A stretch of DNA of 64,000 nucleotides from Staphylococcus sp. GSSP0090 (GTDB lineage: Bacteria; Bacillota; Bacilli; Staphylococcales; Staphylococcaceae). The notes under the pieces were generated by a model, which worked only from the letters and a program-made list of their open reading frames with translations, was not told the DNA's origin and made no database searches. The stretch covers positions 62,001 through 126,000 of the forward strand of contig NZ_JACBFD010000003.1 in the NCBI RefSeq assembly GCF_013391405.1, written 5' to 3'. The first letter of the stretch is position 1; each line of letters opens with the position of its first letter. Below are positions 35,716 to 45,201 of this stretch, in pieces. A program made the translations under genes and the position numbers.

Positions 35716-36501
35716 ATGCTACAAAAAGATCGGTTAAAGTACTTGATTGAACATTTACACTGGGAAGAACATGGTGACGTACCAGTTCAGTTGCCGGATA
35801 CAGAAGATGAACTTTGGAAGATATATCGAGGACACATCAATGTTAGACCAGCAACGCCTATTTCTGATGAATTTATTGAAATTCAGAATGACATGTTGCA
35901 GCTTTATAATAAGCAAGACATTACAGATATGAACGAATTATCACCTTGCTTAAATGATGATATCTACTTGTGGCAAGGTGATATAACAACGTTACGCGTA
36001 GATGCAATTGTTAATGCAGCTAACAGTCAGTTACTCGGCTGCTTCGAAGCAAATCATAACTGTATAGATAATATAATTCATACAAAAGCGGGCATTCAAT
36101 TAAGGTTAGCGTGTGCTAAGGTGATTGAAGAACAAGGTAAACGTGAAGGTGTTGGTAAGGCGAAGATGACAGACGCTTTTAATTTACCTTCGAAATATGT
36201 CATTCATACAGTTGGACCTCAAATACGAAAAACACCAGTATCTCAAATGAATCGCGATTTACTTGCGCGCGCTTATTATAGCTGTCTTGAACTAGCAGAT
36301 CAGTATCAACTTTCAAGTATCGCCTTTTGTTGTATTTCAACAGGCGTGTTTGGGTTCCCTCAAGCAGAAGCATCAAAAATTGCAATCGATACAGTATTGC
36401 AATATAAGCAGGCACATCATTCTGATTTGAAAGTGGTATTTAATGTATTTACAGATAAAGATGCAGAACTTTATGAGGAGGAGCTAAAAAGAAATGGCTG
36501 A
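35716..36501 (+). CDS. Zn-macrodomain ADP-ribosylhydrolase
   Basis: A 261-residue protein. An N-terminal helical extension (about 1-80) precedes the macrodomain (about 85-260): [20 protein letters not shown], then a Cys/His cluster [11 protein letters not shown] typical of the zinc-dependent macrodomain class, then VIHTVGPQ and [11 protein letters not shown]. It should hydrolyse ADP-ribose from modified GcvH-L, reversing SirTM. It starts 2 bases after gcvH-L, and its end overlaps sirTM by 8 bases, so expression is coupled. Confidence 0.93.
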   Translation: MLQKDRLKYLIEHLHWEEHGDVPVQLPDTEDELWKIYRGHINVRPATPISDEFIEIQNDMLQLYNKQDITDMNELSPCLNDDIYLWQGDITTLRVDAIVNAANSQLLGCFEANHNCIDNIIHTKAGIQLRLACAKVIEEQGKREGVGKAKMTDAFNLPSKYVIHTVGPQIRKTPVSQMNRDLLARAYYSCLELADQYQLSSIAFCCISTGVFGFPQAEASKIAIDTVLQYKQAHHSDLKVVFNVFTDKDAELYEEELKRNG

Positions 36502-37378
36502 AACAACTTGGAAGGTCTTATCAACAACGTATAATCATCAATCAGATGTGCTAGCGGAAGCGCTCAATGAAGCGGATGCTGTTGTTGTAGGCATCGGTGC
36601 AGGTATGTCTGCATCCGATGGCTTTACATATATTGGAGAAAGATTCACTAAAAATTTCCCGGATTTCATAGAAAAATATGGCTTCTTTGACATGCTACAA
36701 GCAAGCTTGCATCATTTTGATAATTGGCAAGAGTATTGGGCATTTGAAAGTCGTTTTGTTGCGTTAAATTATTTAGATCAACCTGTAGGCGCATCTTATG
36801 TTGCGTTGAAAGAAATTTTAGAAAAAAAAGACTATCATATCATAACAACGAATGCAGATAATGCGTTTGCAGTTGCAAATTATGATTTAAACAAAGTGTT
36901 TCATATACAAGGTGAATATATCTTATGGCAATGTAGTCAACATTGTCATGCTCAAACATATCGCGATGATGACGCTATTCGTCAAATGGTTGCTCAACAA
37001 AAAAATATGGAAGTGCCGCGTGAGCTTATACCACATTGTCCAAAGTGTGATGCACCTATGGAAATTAATAAGCGGAAAGCGCAAGTTGGTATGGTTGAGG
37101 ATGCTGATTTTGATGCGCAGTTATCACGTTATAACCAATTTTTAGAGGAACATAAAGAAGGAAAAGTCCTTTATTTAGAAATAGGGATTGGTTATACCAC
37201 ACCGCAATTTGTGAAGCATCCATTTCAACGTATGACACGTCATAATCCTAATGCATTGTTTATGACGATGAACAAAAAAGCTTATAGAATACCTGAAAGT
37301 ATACGTGAGAGAACGGTGCATTTAACAGATGATATTGCAACATTGATTACTGAAGCAAATAAAAAAATATCTAATTAG
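36494..37378 (+). CDS. Class M sirtuin (SirTM), protein ADP-ribosyltransferase
   Basis: A 294-residue Rossmann-fold sirtuin with the NAD motif [18 protein letters not shown] (Asn120, Asp122), and zinc Cys pairs CSQHC and CPKC. Where deacetylating sirtuins have the catalytic His (HG), this one reads FHIQGEY with Gln139, as in the SirTM class that transfers ADP-ribose to lipoylated GcvH-L instead of deacetylating. GAGGAGGAG lies inside the macrodomain gene, upstream of ATG 36494. LplA2 follows after 9 bases. Confidence 0.93.
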   Translation: MAETTWKVLSTTYNHQSDVLAEALNEADAVVVGIGAGMSASDGFTYIGERFTKNFPDFIEKYGFFDMLQASLHHFDNWQEYWAFESRFVALNYLDQPVGASYVALKEILEKKDYHIITTNADNAFAVANYDLNKVFHIQGEYILWQCSQHCHAQTYRDDDAIRQMVAQQKNMEVPRELIPHCPKCDAPMEINKRKAQVGMVEDADFDAQLSRYNQFLEEHKEGKVLYLEIGIGYTTPQFVKHPFQRMTRHNPNALFMTMNKKAYRIPESIRERTVHLTDDIATLITEANKKISN

Positions 37379-37387
37379 GAGAAAGCT

Positions 37388-38410
37388 ATGTATTTAATAG
37401 AACCTTATAGAAATGGTGAATATATAACAGACGGTGCTGTGGCACTTGCGATGCAAGTATATGTAAGTGAAAATATATTTTTAAATGAAGATATCTTATT
37501 TCCGTATTATTGCGATCCAAAAGTAGAAATCGGTCGCTTTCAAAATACTGCTGTAGAAATTAATCAAGATTATTTAGAAGCACACAATATCAAAGTTGTG
37601 CGACGTGATACGGGTGGTGGCGCAGTATATGTAGATCGTGGTGCTGTGAATATGTGTTGTATCTTAGAAAAAGATGACACGATTTATGGTAATTTCAAGA
37701 AATTTTATGAACCCGGTATCAATGCATTACATCAACTTGGTGCGACTGAAGTAGTACAAAGTGGTCGCAATGATTTAGCAATTAATGATAAGAAAATATC
37801 TGGTGCGGCAATGACACTGATTAACGGACGTATTTATGGAGGTTATTCACTTTTATTAGATGTTGATTATGAGCCAATGGTTAATGTGTTAAAGCCAAAT
37901 CGTAAAAAAATAGAATCTAAAGGCATAAAATCCGTACGCTCACGTGTTGGTAGTATCAGACCATATTTAGCGCCTGAATATCAAGACGTGACAATTCATG
38001 AATTTAAAGATTTAATGGTTAAGCAAATCTTAGGTATTGATGACTTAAGTGAAGCCAAACGTTATGTATTGACAGAAGCGGACTGGAAAGCAATCGATGA
38101 AATGCTCGAAAAAAAATACCATAATTGGGAATGGAATTTTGGACGTTCTCCGCGCTATGAATATAATCGTGACGCAAGATTAACGGCAGGAACGATTGAT
38201 ATTTCACTTGCAGTTGAACAAGGACGTATTTCTGCCTGTCGCATTTATGGTGACTTTTTTGGACAAGGTGACATAAATGATGTCGAAGCACAGTTAATTG
38301 GTGTGCGTGTCGTAAGAGAAGACATCATTGCAGCTTTAAATGAAATCGATATAACTTATTATTTTGGCAAAGTAACTGCAGAAGAAATTGCAGATGTGAT
38401 TTTAAGTTAA
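37388..38410 (+). CDS. lplA2: Lipoate-protein ligase A family (LplA2)
   Basis: A 340-residue lipoate ligase that adenylates lipoate and attaches it to a carrier Lys, here most likely Lys56 of GcvH-L. Motifs: RRDTGGGAVYVDRGAVNM, the DLAINDKKISGAAM catalytic Lys region and a C-terminal accessory domain. AGGAGAAAGCT precedes the ATG. Last gene of the operon. Confidence 0.93.
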   Translation: MYLIEPYRNGEYITDGAVALAMQVYVSENIFLNEDILFPYYCDPKVEIGRFQNTAVEINQDYLEAHNIKVVRRDTGGGAVYVDRGAVNMCCILEKDDTIYGNFKKFYEPGINALHQLGATEVVQSGRNDLAINDKKISGAAMTLINGRIYGGYSLLLDVDYEPMVNVLKPNRKKIESKGIKSVRSRVGSIRPYLAPEYQDVTIHEFKDLMVKQILGIDDLSEAKRYVLTEADWKAIDEMLEKKYHNWEWNFGRSPRYEYNRDARLTAGTIDISLAVEQGRISACRIYGDFFGQGDINDVEAQLIGVRVVREDIIAALNEIDITYYFGKVTAEEIADVILS

Positions 38411-38423
38411 TAGAATGAAGTAT

Positions 38424-38513
38424 AGAGTCTGGGACATATCGATGTTTCAGGCTTTTTTGATGGGAGTGGGATTACGAAATTTCAATAAAAAATTGGGATT
38501 CTGTCTCACTCCC
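38424..38513. repeat. Dispersed intergenic repeat, copy D
   Basis: Module one (GTCTGGGACATATCGATG, TTTCAGGC, T-run) could end the lplA2 transcript. The 3' module follows: GGGAGTGGGATTACGAAAT paired with ATTCTGTCTCACTCCC. Here both flanking genes are on the plus strand, unlike copies A-C. Confidence 0.75.
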
Positions 38514-38667
38514 GCTATGAAAGCAATAGATTTTGAATTTGAAGTAGGGATAACGTAGAATATAACTATGAAATAGACATGGAAAAAATAAATTGAATGA
38601 GGTGCAAGTGGTACACTGCATGTGCGCGTCATTTTTGAATAAATATGGAATACAAAGGGGTAGTTTA

Positions 38668-39666
38668 ATGAATATTGGTATCGTTGGTGCAGGGAAAATC
38701 GTTAAAGAAGCATTACCTGTAATGGAACAAATTTCAGAATTTACATTTCAAAGTATTGTTTCTTCAGGGAGAAATCCAGAAAATGTTAAAAATTTACAAA
38801 AGCAATTTAATATTAAAACGATATATGATGATTATGACCAATTTATACAAGATGAAATGATAGATACAATTTATTTAGCGGTACCGAATCACTTACACTA
38901 TGATTATGCACGCAAAGCGATTCAACAAGGAAAACACGTAATATGCGAGAAACCATTTACGTTAACCAAAGCGGAATTGATAGAGTTAAGAGATTTAGCT
39001 CAAAAATGTGAAGTTATTATTATTGAAGCAATTACAAATCTTTATTTGAGTAATTTCGAAGTGCTAAAACAATCTATAAATGAGCTTGGAAACTGCAAAA
39101 TTGCACAATTCAATTATTCGCAGTATTCATCAAGATATGACAAATTCAAAGAAGGTATTGTAGCACCTGCTTTTGATCCGTCGAAAGGTGGCGGTGCATT
39201 AATGGATATTAACGTTTATAACATACATTTGGCTGTTGGCTTATTTGGTAAACCTGAGGGCGTTGCTTATTTTGCTAACATTCAAAATGATATAGACACA
39301 TCAGGCATATTACAGTTGGATTATAAAGATATGAAAGTCGTATGTATCGGTGCTAAAGATTCAAACTCAGATAATCAGTCCTATATTCAAGGTGACAACG
39401 CGTCCATTAATATAAAGGGTCCTACAAATGAATTAAAAGCTTTTGAATTAAAATATAACGAAGGTGGAACGCAATCGTATCAAGTCAATCCACATCAACA
39501 CCGTATGTATGAAGAGTTTGTGAAAATAGCGCAAATCATTAAACAGAAAAATAATGATTTAGCAGCTCAAAAATTAGAACATAGTATCCACGTCATTGAA
39601 GTATTAGAACAAGCATTGGATAGTGCGCAGATCAAAGTCGGGCCATCGCAAAATAGCATACACTAA
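38668..39666 (+). CDS. Gfo/Idh/MocA-family oxidoreductase
   Basis: A 332-residue NAD(P)-dependent dehydrogenase. The Rossmann motif is GIVGAGKIVKEA; the family signature CEKPFTLT holds the catalytic Lys, and GGGALMDINVYNIHLA is the substrate-side segment. AAAGGGG is 8 bases before ATG 38668; the frame extends upstream to 38593 without a ribosome site. Probable sugar or polyol derivative dehydrogenase; substrate unknown. Monocistronic. Confidence 0.88.
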   Translation: MNIGIVGAGKIVKEALPVMEQISEFTFQSIVSSGRNPENVKNLQKQFNIKTIYDDYDQFIQDEMIDTIYLAVPNHLHYDYARKAIQQGKHVICEKPFTLTKAELIELRDLAQKCEVIIIEAITNLYLSNFEVLKQSINELGNCKIAQFNYSQYSSRYDKFKEGIVAPAFDPSKGGGALMDINVYNIHLAVGLFGKPEGVAYFANIQNDIDTSGILQLDYKDMKVVCIGAKDSNSDNQSYIQGDNASINIKGPTNELKAFELKYNEGGTQSYQVNPHQHRMYEEFVKIAQIIKQKNNDLAAQKLEHSIHVIEVLEQALDSAQIKVGPSQNSIH

Positions 39667-39716
39667 GAACGCAAGATGACTAAATTGATAAAGATGCGAA
39701 TTTTTTATTGATATAA

Positions 39717-39773
39717 AAAGCGTGAATCACAACATCTATTAAATTGATTAGATGATGCGACTCACGCTTTTAT
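39717..39773. terminator. Bidirectional terminator between Gfo/Idh and larC
   Basis: AAAGCGTGA and TCACGCTTT form the base of a longer interrupted stem that also pairs ATCTA with TAGAT. T-runs follow on both strands. It ends the Gfo/Idh gene and the convergent larC operon. Confidence 0.85.
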
Positions 39774-39774
39774 T

Positions 39775-40950
39775 TTAATCTAATTGAATGTGTTTTCTGA
39801 CTTCATGTTGAATGTCATTATATACATTAGTGAAAGGCTGTCCAGATTGAAGAGCAGCATTTTTAACATCTTCAAATTCGGGTTTAGCTTTGATAATCTT
39901 ATTATCTTTCATAGCTAGTTTTACCAAAATGGCGCCATATGTAGTATGGATAGTTTGGAATTGACGGTGTAAAATTTGGCGATTAACAGCGTAACTGCGG
40001 ACCCCGAGAGATGTCGTGTGTTTCAGTATGAAGTTTTCGAAATGCTTTGCTTGCGCGACACTACTTATTACTGTTAATTGCGTAGCAGGGCGACTTTTTT
40101 TCATTGTAATGGGTGTATAAAATGCGTCTAATGCACCTTCACTTATCACTTGCTCTATAAAGTAACCAAGTATTTCTGGCGTCATATCATCGATTTGACA
40201 CTCTAATACTTGTACTTGATTTGGGGTAGCTTCTGTCACAGTATATTGTATAGCTCTTATAACATTTGGAAACTCAAAGTCTTTTGTACCACAACCATAA
40301 CCAATATTTGACATTGTTATGGCAGGTAAAGGTCCGATATGAGTTGCTAATGCTTTAATAAATGCAGCGCCAGTAGGTGTGGTTAGTTCGCTTTGAACAT
40401 CAAAGGGTGCAAGTGGAATGTCCTTCAGTATTTCTGCAGTTGCTGGTGCTGGAATAGGATATATACCATGGGCAATTTTAATTTTCCCATTGCCAGTAGG
40501 GACTGGCGAAGCTTGGATTTCTGAGATGTCTAAATATTCTAATGCAAGACAACTACCTATAATATCTATAATGGAATCCATGGCACCTACTTCATGAAAA
40601 TGAACATCATTGACATGCATGCCATGAATTTTTGCTTCGGCTTGTGCTATGACATCAAATATTTGGGTACTACGTGCTTTAACGTTTTTAGGTAGAGTGC
40701 TCTCGTTAATTAATTTGAAAATGTCTGAAGCTTTTCTATGGTGATGTGCTTCTTCAAAGTCAATTGTGAGCCCCGTTGCTTGTATGCCTTGCTTATTTTC
40801 TTTAGTAAATTTTAAATTAAATTGATCTAAAGGTAGTGATAATAGATGCTGACGTACATAATCTACATCAGCCCCTAAATCTATCAAAGATGATAATAAC
40901 ATGTCACCTGCAATACCCGCATGACAATCTAAATACAGTCCATTTGTCAT
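39775..40950 (-). CDS. larC: LarC, nickel insertase for the NPN cofactor
   Basis: A 391-residue CTP-dependent cyclometallase that inserts nickel into the dithiolated pyridinium precursor to complete the NPN cofactor of LarA. Motifs: LDCHAGIAGDMLLSSLIDLG, the His-rich EEAHHHRKASDI and HFHEVGAMDSIIDIIGS. It is one uninterrupted frame, whereas in Lactiplantibacillus plantarum larC is split in two frames. GGAG precedes the ATG. Last gene of the lar operon. Confidence 0.95.
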   Translation of the reverse strand: MTNGLYLDCHAGIAGDMLLSSLIDLGADVDYVRQHLLSLPLDQFNLKFTKENKQGIQATGLTIDFEEAHHHRKASDIFKLINESTLPKNVKARSTQIFDVIAQAEAKIHGMHVNDVHFHEVGAMDSIIDIIGSCLALEYLDISEIQASPVPTGNGKIKIAHGIYPIPAPATAEILKDIPLAPFDVQSELTTPTGAAFIKALATHIGPLPAITMSNIGYGCGTKDFEFPNVIRAIQYTVTEATPNQVQVLECQIDDMTPEILGYFIEQVISEGALDAFYTPITMKKSRPATQLTVISSVAQAKHFENFILKHTTSLGVRSYAVNRQILHRQFQTIHTTYGAILVKLAMKDNKIIKAKPEFEDVKNAALQSGQPFTNVYNDIQHEVRKHIQLD

Positions 40951-40967
40951 AATTTACCACTCCAATT

Positions 40968-41726
40968 TTAACGATTCTCAATCATGTTTATAATCATAGC
41001 AGCATTGTAACCACCACCAAAGCCATTATCAATATTAAGTACACTTGTGCCTGGCGCACATGAATTGACCATAGACAATAATGTAGTCACACCTTGTAAA
41101 TTGGCCCCATAACCGATACTTGTGGGTACAGCGTAAACCGGATGATCAACTAATCCAGCAACAACGCTTGAAAGGGCGCCTTCCATCCCAGCAACAACTA
41201 CTGAGACTTTACTTTGTCGAATAGACTCAATATGTGCAAATAAGCGATGAATACCAGAAACGCCTACATCATAAAAACGTTGAACCTGAATTCCCATGAC
41301 TTCAGCTGTGATAGCAGCTTCTTCGGCAACTGGTAAATCTGAAGTGCCTGCACAAATAATGGAAGCATAATGCTTTGTTTTAGCTATATGTTTGATGGGT
41401 GTTGAGACAATGTTTGCAGTTTCGTGGTATTCAAGTTGATCATATTCAGCAGTAATATAATTCGCTTTTTCTTGGTCAATTCTCGTAATCAGAACAGTTG
41501 ATTTATGCTTAATAAGCGTGTGAACGATATCATGCAACTGTTCTTTTGTCTTACCTTCACCAAAAATGACTTCTGGAAAGCCTTGCCGTTGTGTCCTATG
41601 AAGATCGATTTTTGCAAATCCTAATTCGTCGTAATGACTTAATTGGTCTTTGGCAGCATCGACAGATAATTCATTTGCGTGTACAGCTTGTAGTAATTGT
41701 TCGATTGCGTCGTCTTTTTCTAGCAT
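40968..41726 (-). CDS. larB: LarB, NaAD carboxylase/hydrolase
   Basis: A 252-residue protein that carboxylates the pyridinium ring of nicotinic acid adenine dinucleotide and hydrolyses the phosphoanhydride, the first step of NPN synthesis. The C-terminal half is PurE-like: CAGTSDLPVAEEAAITAE, YDVGVSGIHRL and AGMEGALSSVVAGLV. AAAGGTGG is 7 bases before ATG 41726. It lies between larE and larC. Confidence 0.95.
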   Translation of the reverse strand: MLEKDDAIEQLLQAVHANELSVDAAKDQLSHYDELGFAKIDLHRTQRQGFPEVIFGEGKTKEQLHDIVHTLIKHKSTVLITRIDQEKANYITAEYDQLEYHETANIVSTPIKHIAKTKHYASIICAGTSDLPVAEEAAITAEVMGIQVQRFYDVGVSGIHRLFAHIESIRQSKVSVVVAGMEGALSSVVAGLVDHPVYAVPTSIGYGANLQGVTTLLSMVNSCAPGTSVLNIDNGFGGGYNAAMIINMIENR

Positions 41727-41747
41727 TGTACTGCCACCTTTATCTTA

Positions 41748-42572
41748 TTAATTTTCACGATGTGTATCGATCACTTCATTCATACTGCCTGTACGGTAGC
41801 CTTCAAGGTCAATCGTAACGTAGTCGAAGCCAAGTGCTTTAAGGTAGACGGTTATCTGGTCTTTATTGTGGATAACAGTAGGTATATCGTCTTCATTGAC
41901 TTCAATTCTAGCAATATTTTGATGATAGCGGACTCTAACATGATTTATGTCCAAACCTAAAATATATTTTTCAGCTTCATTAATTTTATTAATTTTTGAA
42001 GCACTTAATGGTTCACCATACGGAATACGAGACGCAAAACTACACAATGCGGGTTTATTCCAGACAGGGAGATGGTTAGATTTGCTCATAGCTCTCACAT
42101 CAGATTTAAACAGTGCTGCCTCTTGGAGGATACTTCGCACATTAAATTCTGTTCTTGCTTTTAATCCTGGTCTAAAGTCATTGATATCGTCCATAATCAT
42201 CCCATCAACTACATAGTTAAAGTTGAGTTGTGCACGTAAATCTTCGAGTTTTGAATATAAAAGGCGTTTGCTATAATACCAACTATTAGGTGTGTTTTCA
42301 ACAATATGAGGGTCTTTTAATGCTTCAATCTCAGTTTCAATGACTTGGGCATTTAATTGATTAGCTAAAGCAATCGCTTGATCAAATTCTTCATTTCTAG
42401 TTAATTCAGATTTAACAATAACAGCCTTTACATGATCATATCCTAATACATCGATTGCTTTTTTTAGTACGAGACTACTATCTACACCACCAGAAAAGGC
42501 GACAATAACACTACCCATATCTTTAAGTATCGATTCTAACTTTTGTTCTTTCGTTATCATTTTTGTTAACAT
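41748..42572 (-). CDS. larE: LarE, sacrificial sulfur transferase
   Basis: A 274-residue PP-loop ATP pyrophosphatase (AFSGGVDSSLVL) that adenylates the pyridinium carboxylates and donates sulfur. Cys177, in PALCSFASRIPYG, corresponds to the family's sacrificial Cys, so this is probably the single-Cys sacrificial type rather than the three-Cys iron-sulfur type. AGGAGG is 7 bases before ATG 42572. Confidence 0.94.
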   Translation of the reverse strand: MLTKMITKEQKLESILKDMGSVIVAFSGGVDSSLVLKKAIDVLGYDHVKAVIVKSELTRNEEFDQAIALANQLNAQVIETEIEALKDPHIVENTPNSWYYSKRLLYSKLEDLRAQLNFNYVVDGMIMDDINDFRPGLKARTEFNVRSILQEAALFKSDVRAMSKSNHLPVWNKPALCSFASRIPYGEPLSASKINKINEAEKYILGLDINHVRVRYHQNIARIEVNEDDIPTVIHNKDQITVYLKALGFDYVTIDLEGYRTGSMNEVIDTHREN

Positions 42573-42587
42573 AGTATTCCTCCTAAA

Positions 42588-43850
42588 TTATGATTCAACA
42601 TATGGAATTGTCAGTGGTCCTAGTGGCATGACGCCAATACGCATATCCGTTCCATATTTTGCTTCGAGTGCCTTTAGTGTCTCATTGATATCATGCACTG
42701 GATGTAACATCGCGTCCGTTGTTTGCTTATCTGTTAATTTTGAATATAAATATACGTCAGCAAAGGTTTGAATGACCGCTTGTTTCTGGACTTGCCATTG
42801 ATCTAGCATTGCAAAGTTTGGGTCACTAATCATGTCGACAAGTGCTTGTGGTGAATCTGCCATTTTGAGTATTTCAGCATAGTTTCCATGATTTGGGTAA
42901 CCGTCGCTACATTCTGACAACATGATGATACTGCCACCTTCTTTAACTACCTTGTGCGCGGCACTCATGCCTTTAACCGTTTGATATAAGTTCTGATCTA
43001 AGGGATACCCAGAATTTGAAACGATGACAACATCAAAACGGTCATCGCATTTAAACATGGCATGTGCTTTAGCATAAGCACAGCCTTTATCATGTGCTTC
43101 ATATAACTCTCCAGCAAAAACTGCAGTTATTTCTTTTTCTTTATTTAAAGTGACATTGAGCATAAAGTCAGGTTTACACATAGCGTTAATTTCTCTTGTC
43201 ATATTTTGAACAGGGTTGTCTGTCATATTGCCCCAAGTAGAACGTATATCGCCAATCATTCTGGCATTGTGAAACGTCATAATTGTTTCGATACCAGCAA
43301 TGCCAGGCATGATCCCTTTTGGACCACCTGAAAATCCAGCAAAGAAATGTGGTTCAATAAAGCCAGTGACGATTTTAAAATCGGCTTCAACATAGTCTTT
43401 ATTTAAATAGACATCACAGCCGTATTGACTATGTCCAACTTTGCGTAAAGTTTCTTTATCATTACAATGATTGTGAACAATTTTAATTTTATTTACGATA
43501 TCCTCACCTAACATTTGTATCAACTCTTCACGTGTTTGATCGCGATGCGTACCTGTGCCGTTAATAATCACAAAATTTTCTAGTGGCACATGTGATAAAG
43601 TTTCAAGTATCAAAGGCACAAGGATATGATTAGGCGTCGGTCGCGTAATATCACTAATAACAATGGCAACAGTTTGCGCTGCGCTTACCATTTCATTTAA
43701 TGGTTTAGTGCCAATAGGATGCATTAAAGCATTGCGAATTGCATGCTTATCATCATCTAGGGCATCGATATCAGTGGGTTCAATCAATACACTGTGTTCA
43801 GGCAAATCGATTTCGACATTGGATTTACCGTATAATATGCTTGTTTTCAA
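42588..43850 (-). CDS. larA: LarA-family nickel-pincer 2-hydroxyacid racemase
   Basis: A 420-residue racemase that uses the NPN nickel-pincer cofactor. His102, His168, Lys178 and His194 are each offset by -6 from the L. plantarum LarA set (His108, His174, cofactor-linked Lys184, His200). Segments: GTGTHRDQT, EPHFFAGFSGGPKG and FHNARMIG. The start is TTG 43850, 7 bases after AGGAGG. LarA homologues differ in substrate (lactate, malate, other 2-hydroxyacids). With glycerate kinase directly upstream, glycerate is a strong candidate; lactate cannot be excluded. Confidence 0.92.
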   Translation of the reverse strand: MKTSILYGKSNVEIDLPEHSVLIEPTDIDALDDDKHAIRNALMHPIGTKPLNEMVSAAQTVAIVISDITRPTPNHILVPLILETLSHVPLENFVIINGTGTHRDQTREELIQMLGEDIVNKIKIVHNHCNDKETLRKVGHSQYGCDVYLNKDYVEADFKIVTGFIEPHFFAGFSGGPKGIMPGIAGIETIMTFHNARMIGDIRSTWGNMTDNPVQNMTREINAMCKPDFMLNVTLNKEKEITAVFAGELYEAHDKGCAYAKAHAMFKCDDRFDVVIVSNSGYPLDQNLYQTVKGMSAAHKVVKEGGSIIMLSECSDGYPNHGNYAEILKMADSPQALVDMISDPNFAMLDQWQVQKQAVIQTFADVYLYSKLTDKQTTDAMLHPVHDINETLKALEAKYGTDMRIGVMPLGPLTIPYVES

Positions 43851-43912
43851 AATGATATCCTCCTTTTACACTCAATTATGGTGTAGCACATCACTAATAG
43901 GTGTATTTTAAC

Positions 43913-43927
43913 ATTATTCTGAAAATT
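43913..43927 (-). promoter_or_regulatory. CodY-box-like site between glycerate kinase and larA
   Basis: ATTATTCTGAAAATT matches 13 of 15 positions of the CodY consensus AATTTTCWGAAAATT. It lies in the 86-bp gap, about 65 bp upstream of the larA start, which suggests larA has a regulated promoter of its own besides read-through from glycerate kinase. The gap also holds ACACC-containing direct repeats. Confidence 0.45.
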
Positions 43928-43936
43928 TAGATAAAT

Positions 43937-45070
43937 TTATAGTTTATGGAAAAATGTTTTTACGATATTCTTCGTTGTTTTTTTAACCAATTTTTCCGAT
44001 TGCTTCATCGTTTCTGCAAGTGACATGGGTTTATCGGTTAAACTAAAAGCGCTGATCACACCCATATCTTGAAATTGATCGATATCGACATCAATCGAAC
44101 CGCCTATGAAAATAACTGGCACATTGAAAGATTTTGCACATTTTGCAATGCCCATGGGTGTTTTGCCATATAATGTTTGGAAATCAATCTTACCTTCACC
44201 TGTAATCACTAAATCTGCATTTTCTAGATATTTATCAAGTTTGATATAGTCAATGACGACTTGAATACCATCTTTAAAATGACTAGGGAAAAAGGCTTTG
44301 AAAGCACCACCTAAACCACCAGCTGCACCAGCACCAGCCAAATTATGAAGACGTATATTTTTCTTGCGGGCTACTAAATCTGCCCAATGTGTAAGATTAT
44401 GATCTAATTGCTTTATTTCAGACTCTGAGGCACCTTTTTGTTTTCCAAATACGTATGAAGCACCGTTTGTGCCAATTAATGGGTTCTGTACGTCTGTGGC
44501 GATTGTAAAGTTACATTGGTTGATACGATCATCAAAGTGAGTTAAATCAATCTGATGTATCTGATGTAGATGACCACCACCAAGGTCCACTTCATGATGT
44601 TGCTGGTCTAACAGTTTAGCCCCGAGTGCCTGTAGCATACCAGCACCAGCATCATTCGTAGCTGAACCGCCAATAGCAAGTATAAATGTTGTATAACCCT
44701 TATCTAAGGCATCTCGAATTAATTCTCCAGTGCCATATGTAGTTGCTTTCATCGGATTAAGTGCATTGTCTGGTACATGCTTTAATCCAGACGCTTCCGC
44801 CATTTCTATAACACACGTTTGTTTATCGTGGAGTACGCCATATTGCGCTGGAACAGAATTTCCAAGTGGCCCTGTTACATTGAGCGTGGTGAACGTACCG
44901 TTTGTGGCATTGACCAAAGCTTCCATGGTGCCCTCACCGCCATCTCCTACGGGTAAGGCATGTATATCGGCTTCAGGGAATACGTCAGAAATACTTTGGC
45001 TCATATAACATGCCACCTCAGTAGCTGTCATACTACCTTTAAATGAATCTGGTGCTAAAATAATTTTCAT
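43937..45070 (-). CDS. Glycerate kinase, GarK/GlxK family
   Basis: A 377-residue ATP-dependent kinase that phosphorylates D-glycerate (GarK type gives 2-phosphoglycerate). Motifs: LAPDSFKGSMTATEVA, PVGDGGEGTMEAL, GIGGSATNDAGAGMLQALG with one residue variation (AIGGSATND), and LVITGEGKIDFQT. AAGGAGGATAGTAT precedes ATG 45070. It is the first gene of the run that continues into larA, larE, larB and larC, and is divergent from the CdaR-type regulator. A weak cre-like TGTAAGCGATTTCG overlaps its ribosome site (45086-45099). Confidence 0.93.
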   Translation of the reverse strand: MKIILAPDSFKGSMTATEVACYMSQSISDVFPEADIHALPVGDGGEGTMEALVNATNGTFTTLNVTGPLGNSVPAQYGVLHDKQTCVIEMAEASGLKHVPDNALNPMKATTYGTGELIRDALDKGYTTFILAIGGSATNDAGAGMLQALGAKLLDQQHHEVDLGGGHLHQIHQIDLTHFDDRINQCNFTIATDVQNPLIGTNGASYVFGKQKGASESEIKQLDHNLTHWADLVARKKNIRLHNLAGAGAAGGLGGAFKAFFPSHFKDGIQVVIDYIKLDKYLENADLVITGEGKIDFQTLYGKTPMGIAKCAKSFNVPVIFIGGSIDVDIDQFQDMGVISAFSLTDKPMSLAETMKQSEKLVKKTTKNIVKTFFHKL

Positions 45071-45201
45071 ATACTATCCTCCTTGTAAGCGATTTCGTTT
45101 CTGTGTAATTTTATTATATCGATTTTACTTTATTGAAAATAGGGTTAAAATATACAAAAATGATGTGATTCATTTGTATAAAAGTGATAGGGGGCAAAAT
45201 A

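Noticed and set aside
38019-38291. 90-codon minus-strand frame in lplA2
   Set aside because: Shadow of lplA2 with no start signal or family features.
42588-43850. Firm naming of larA as lactate racemase
   Set aside because: Active-site residues show the NPN racemase family, but neighbours point to glycerate; the substrate is left open.
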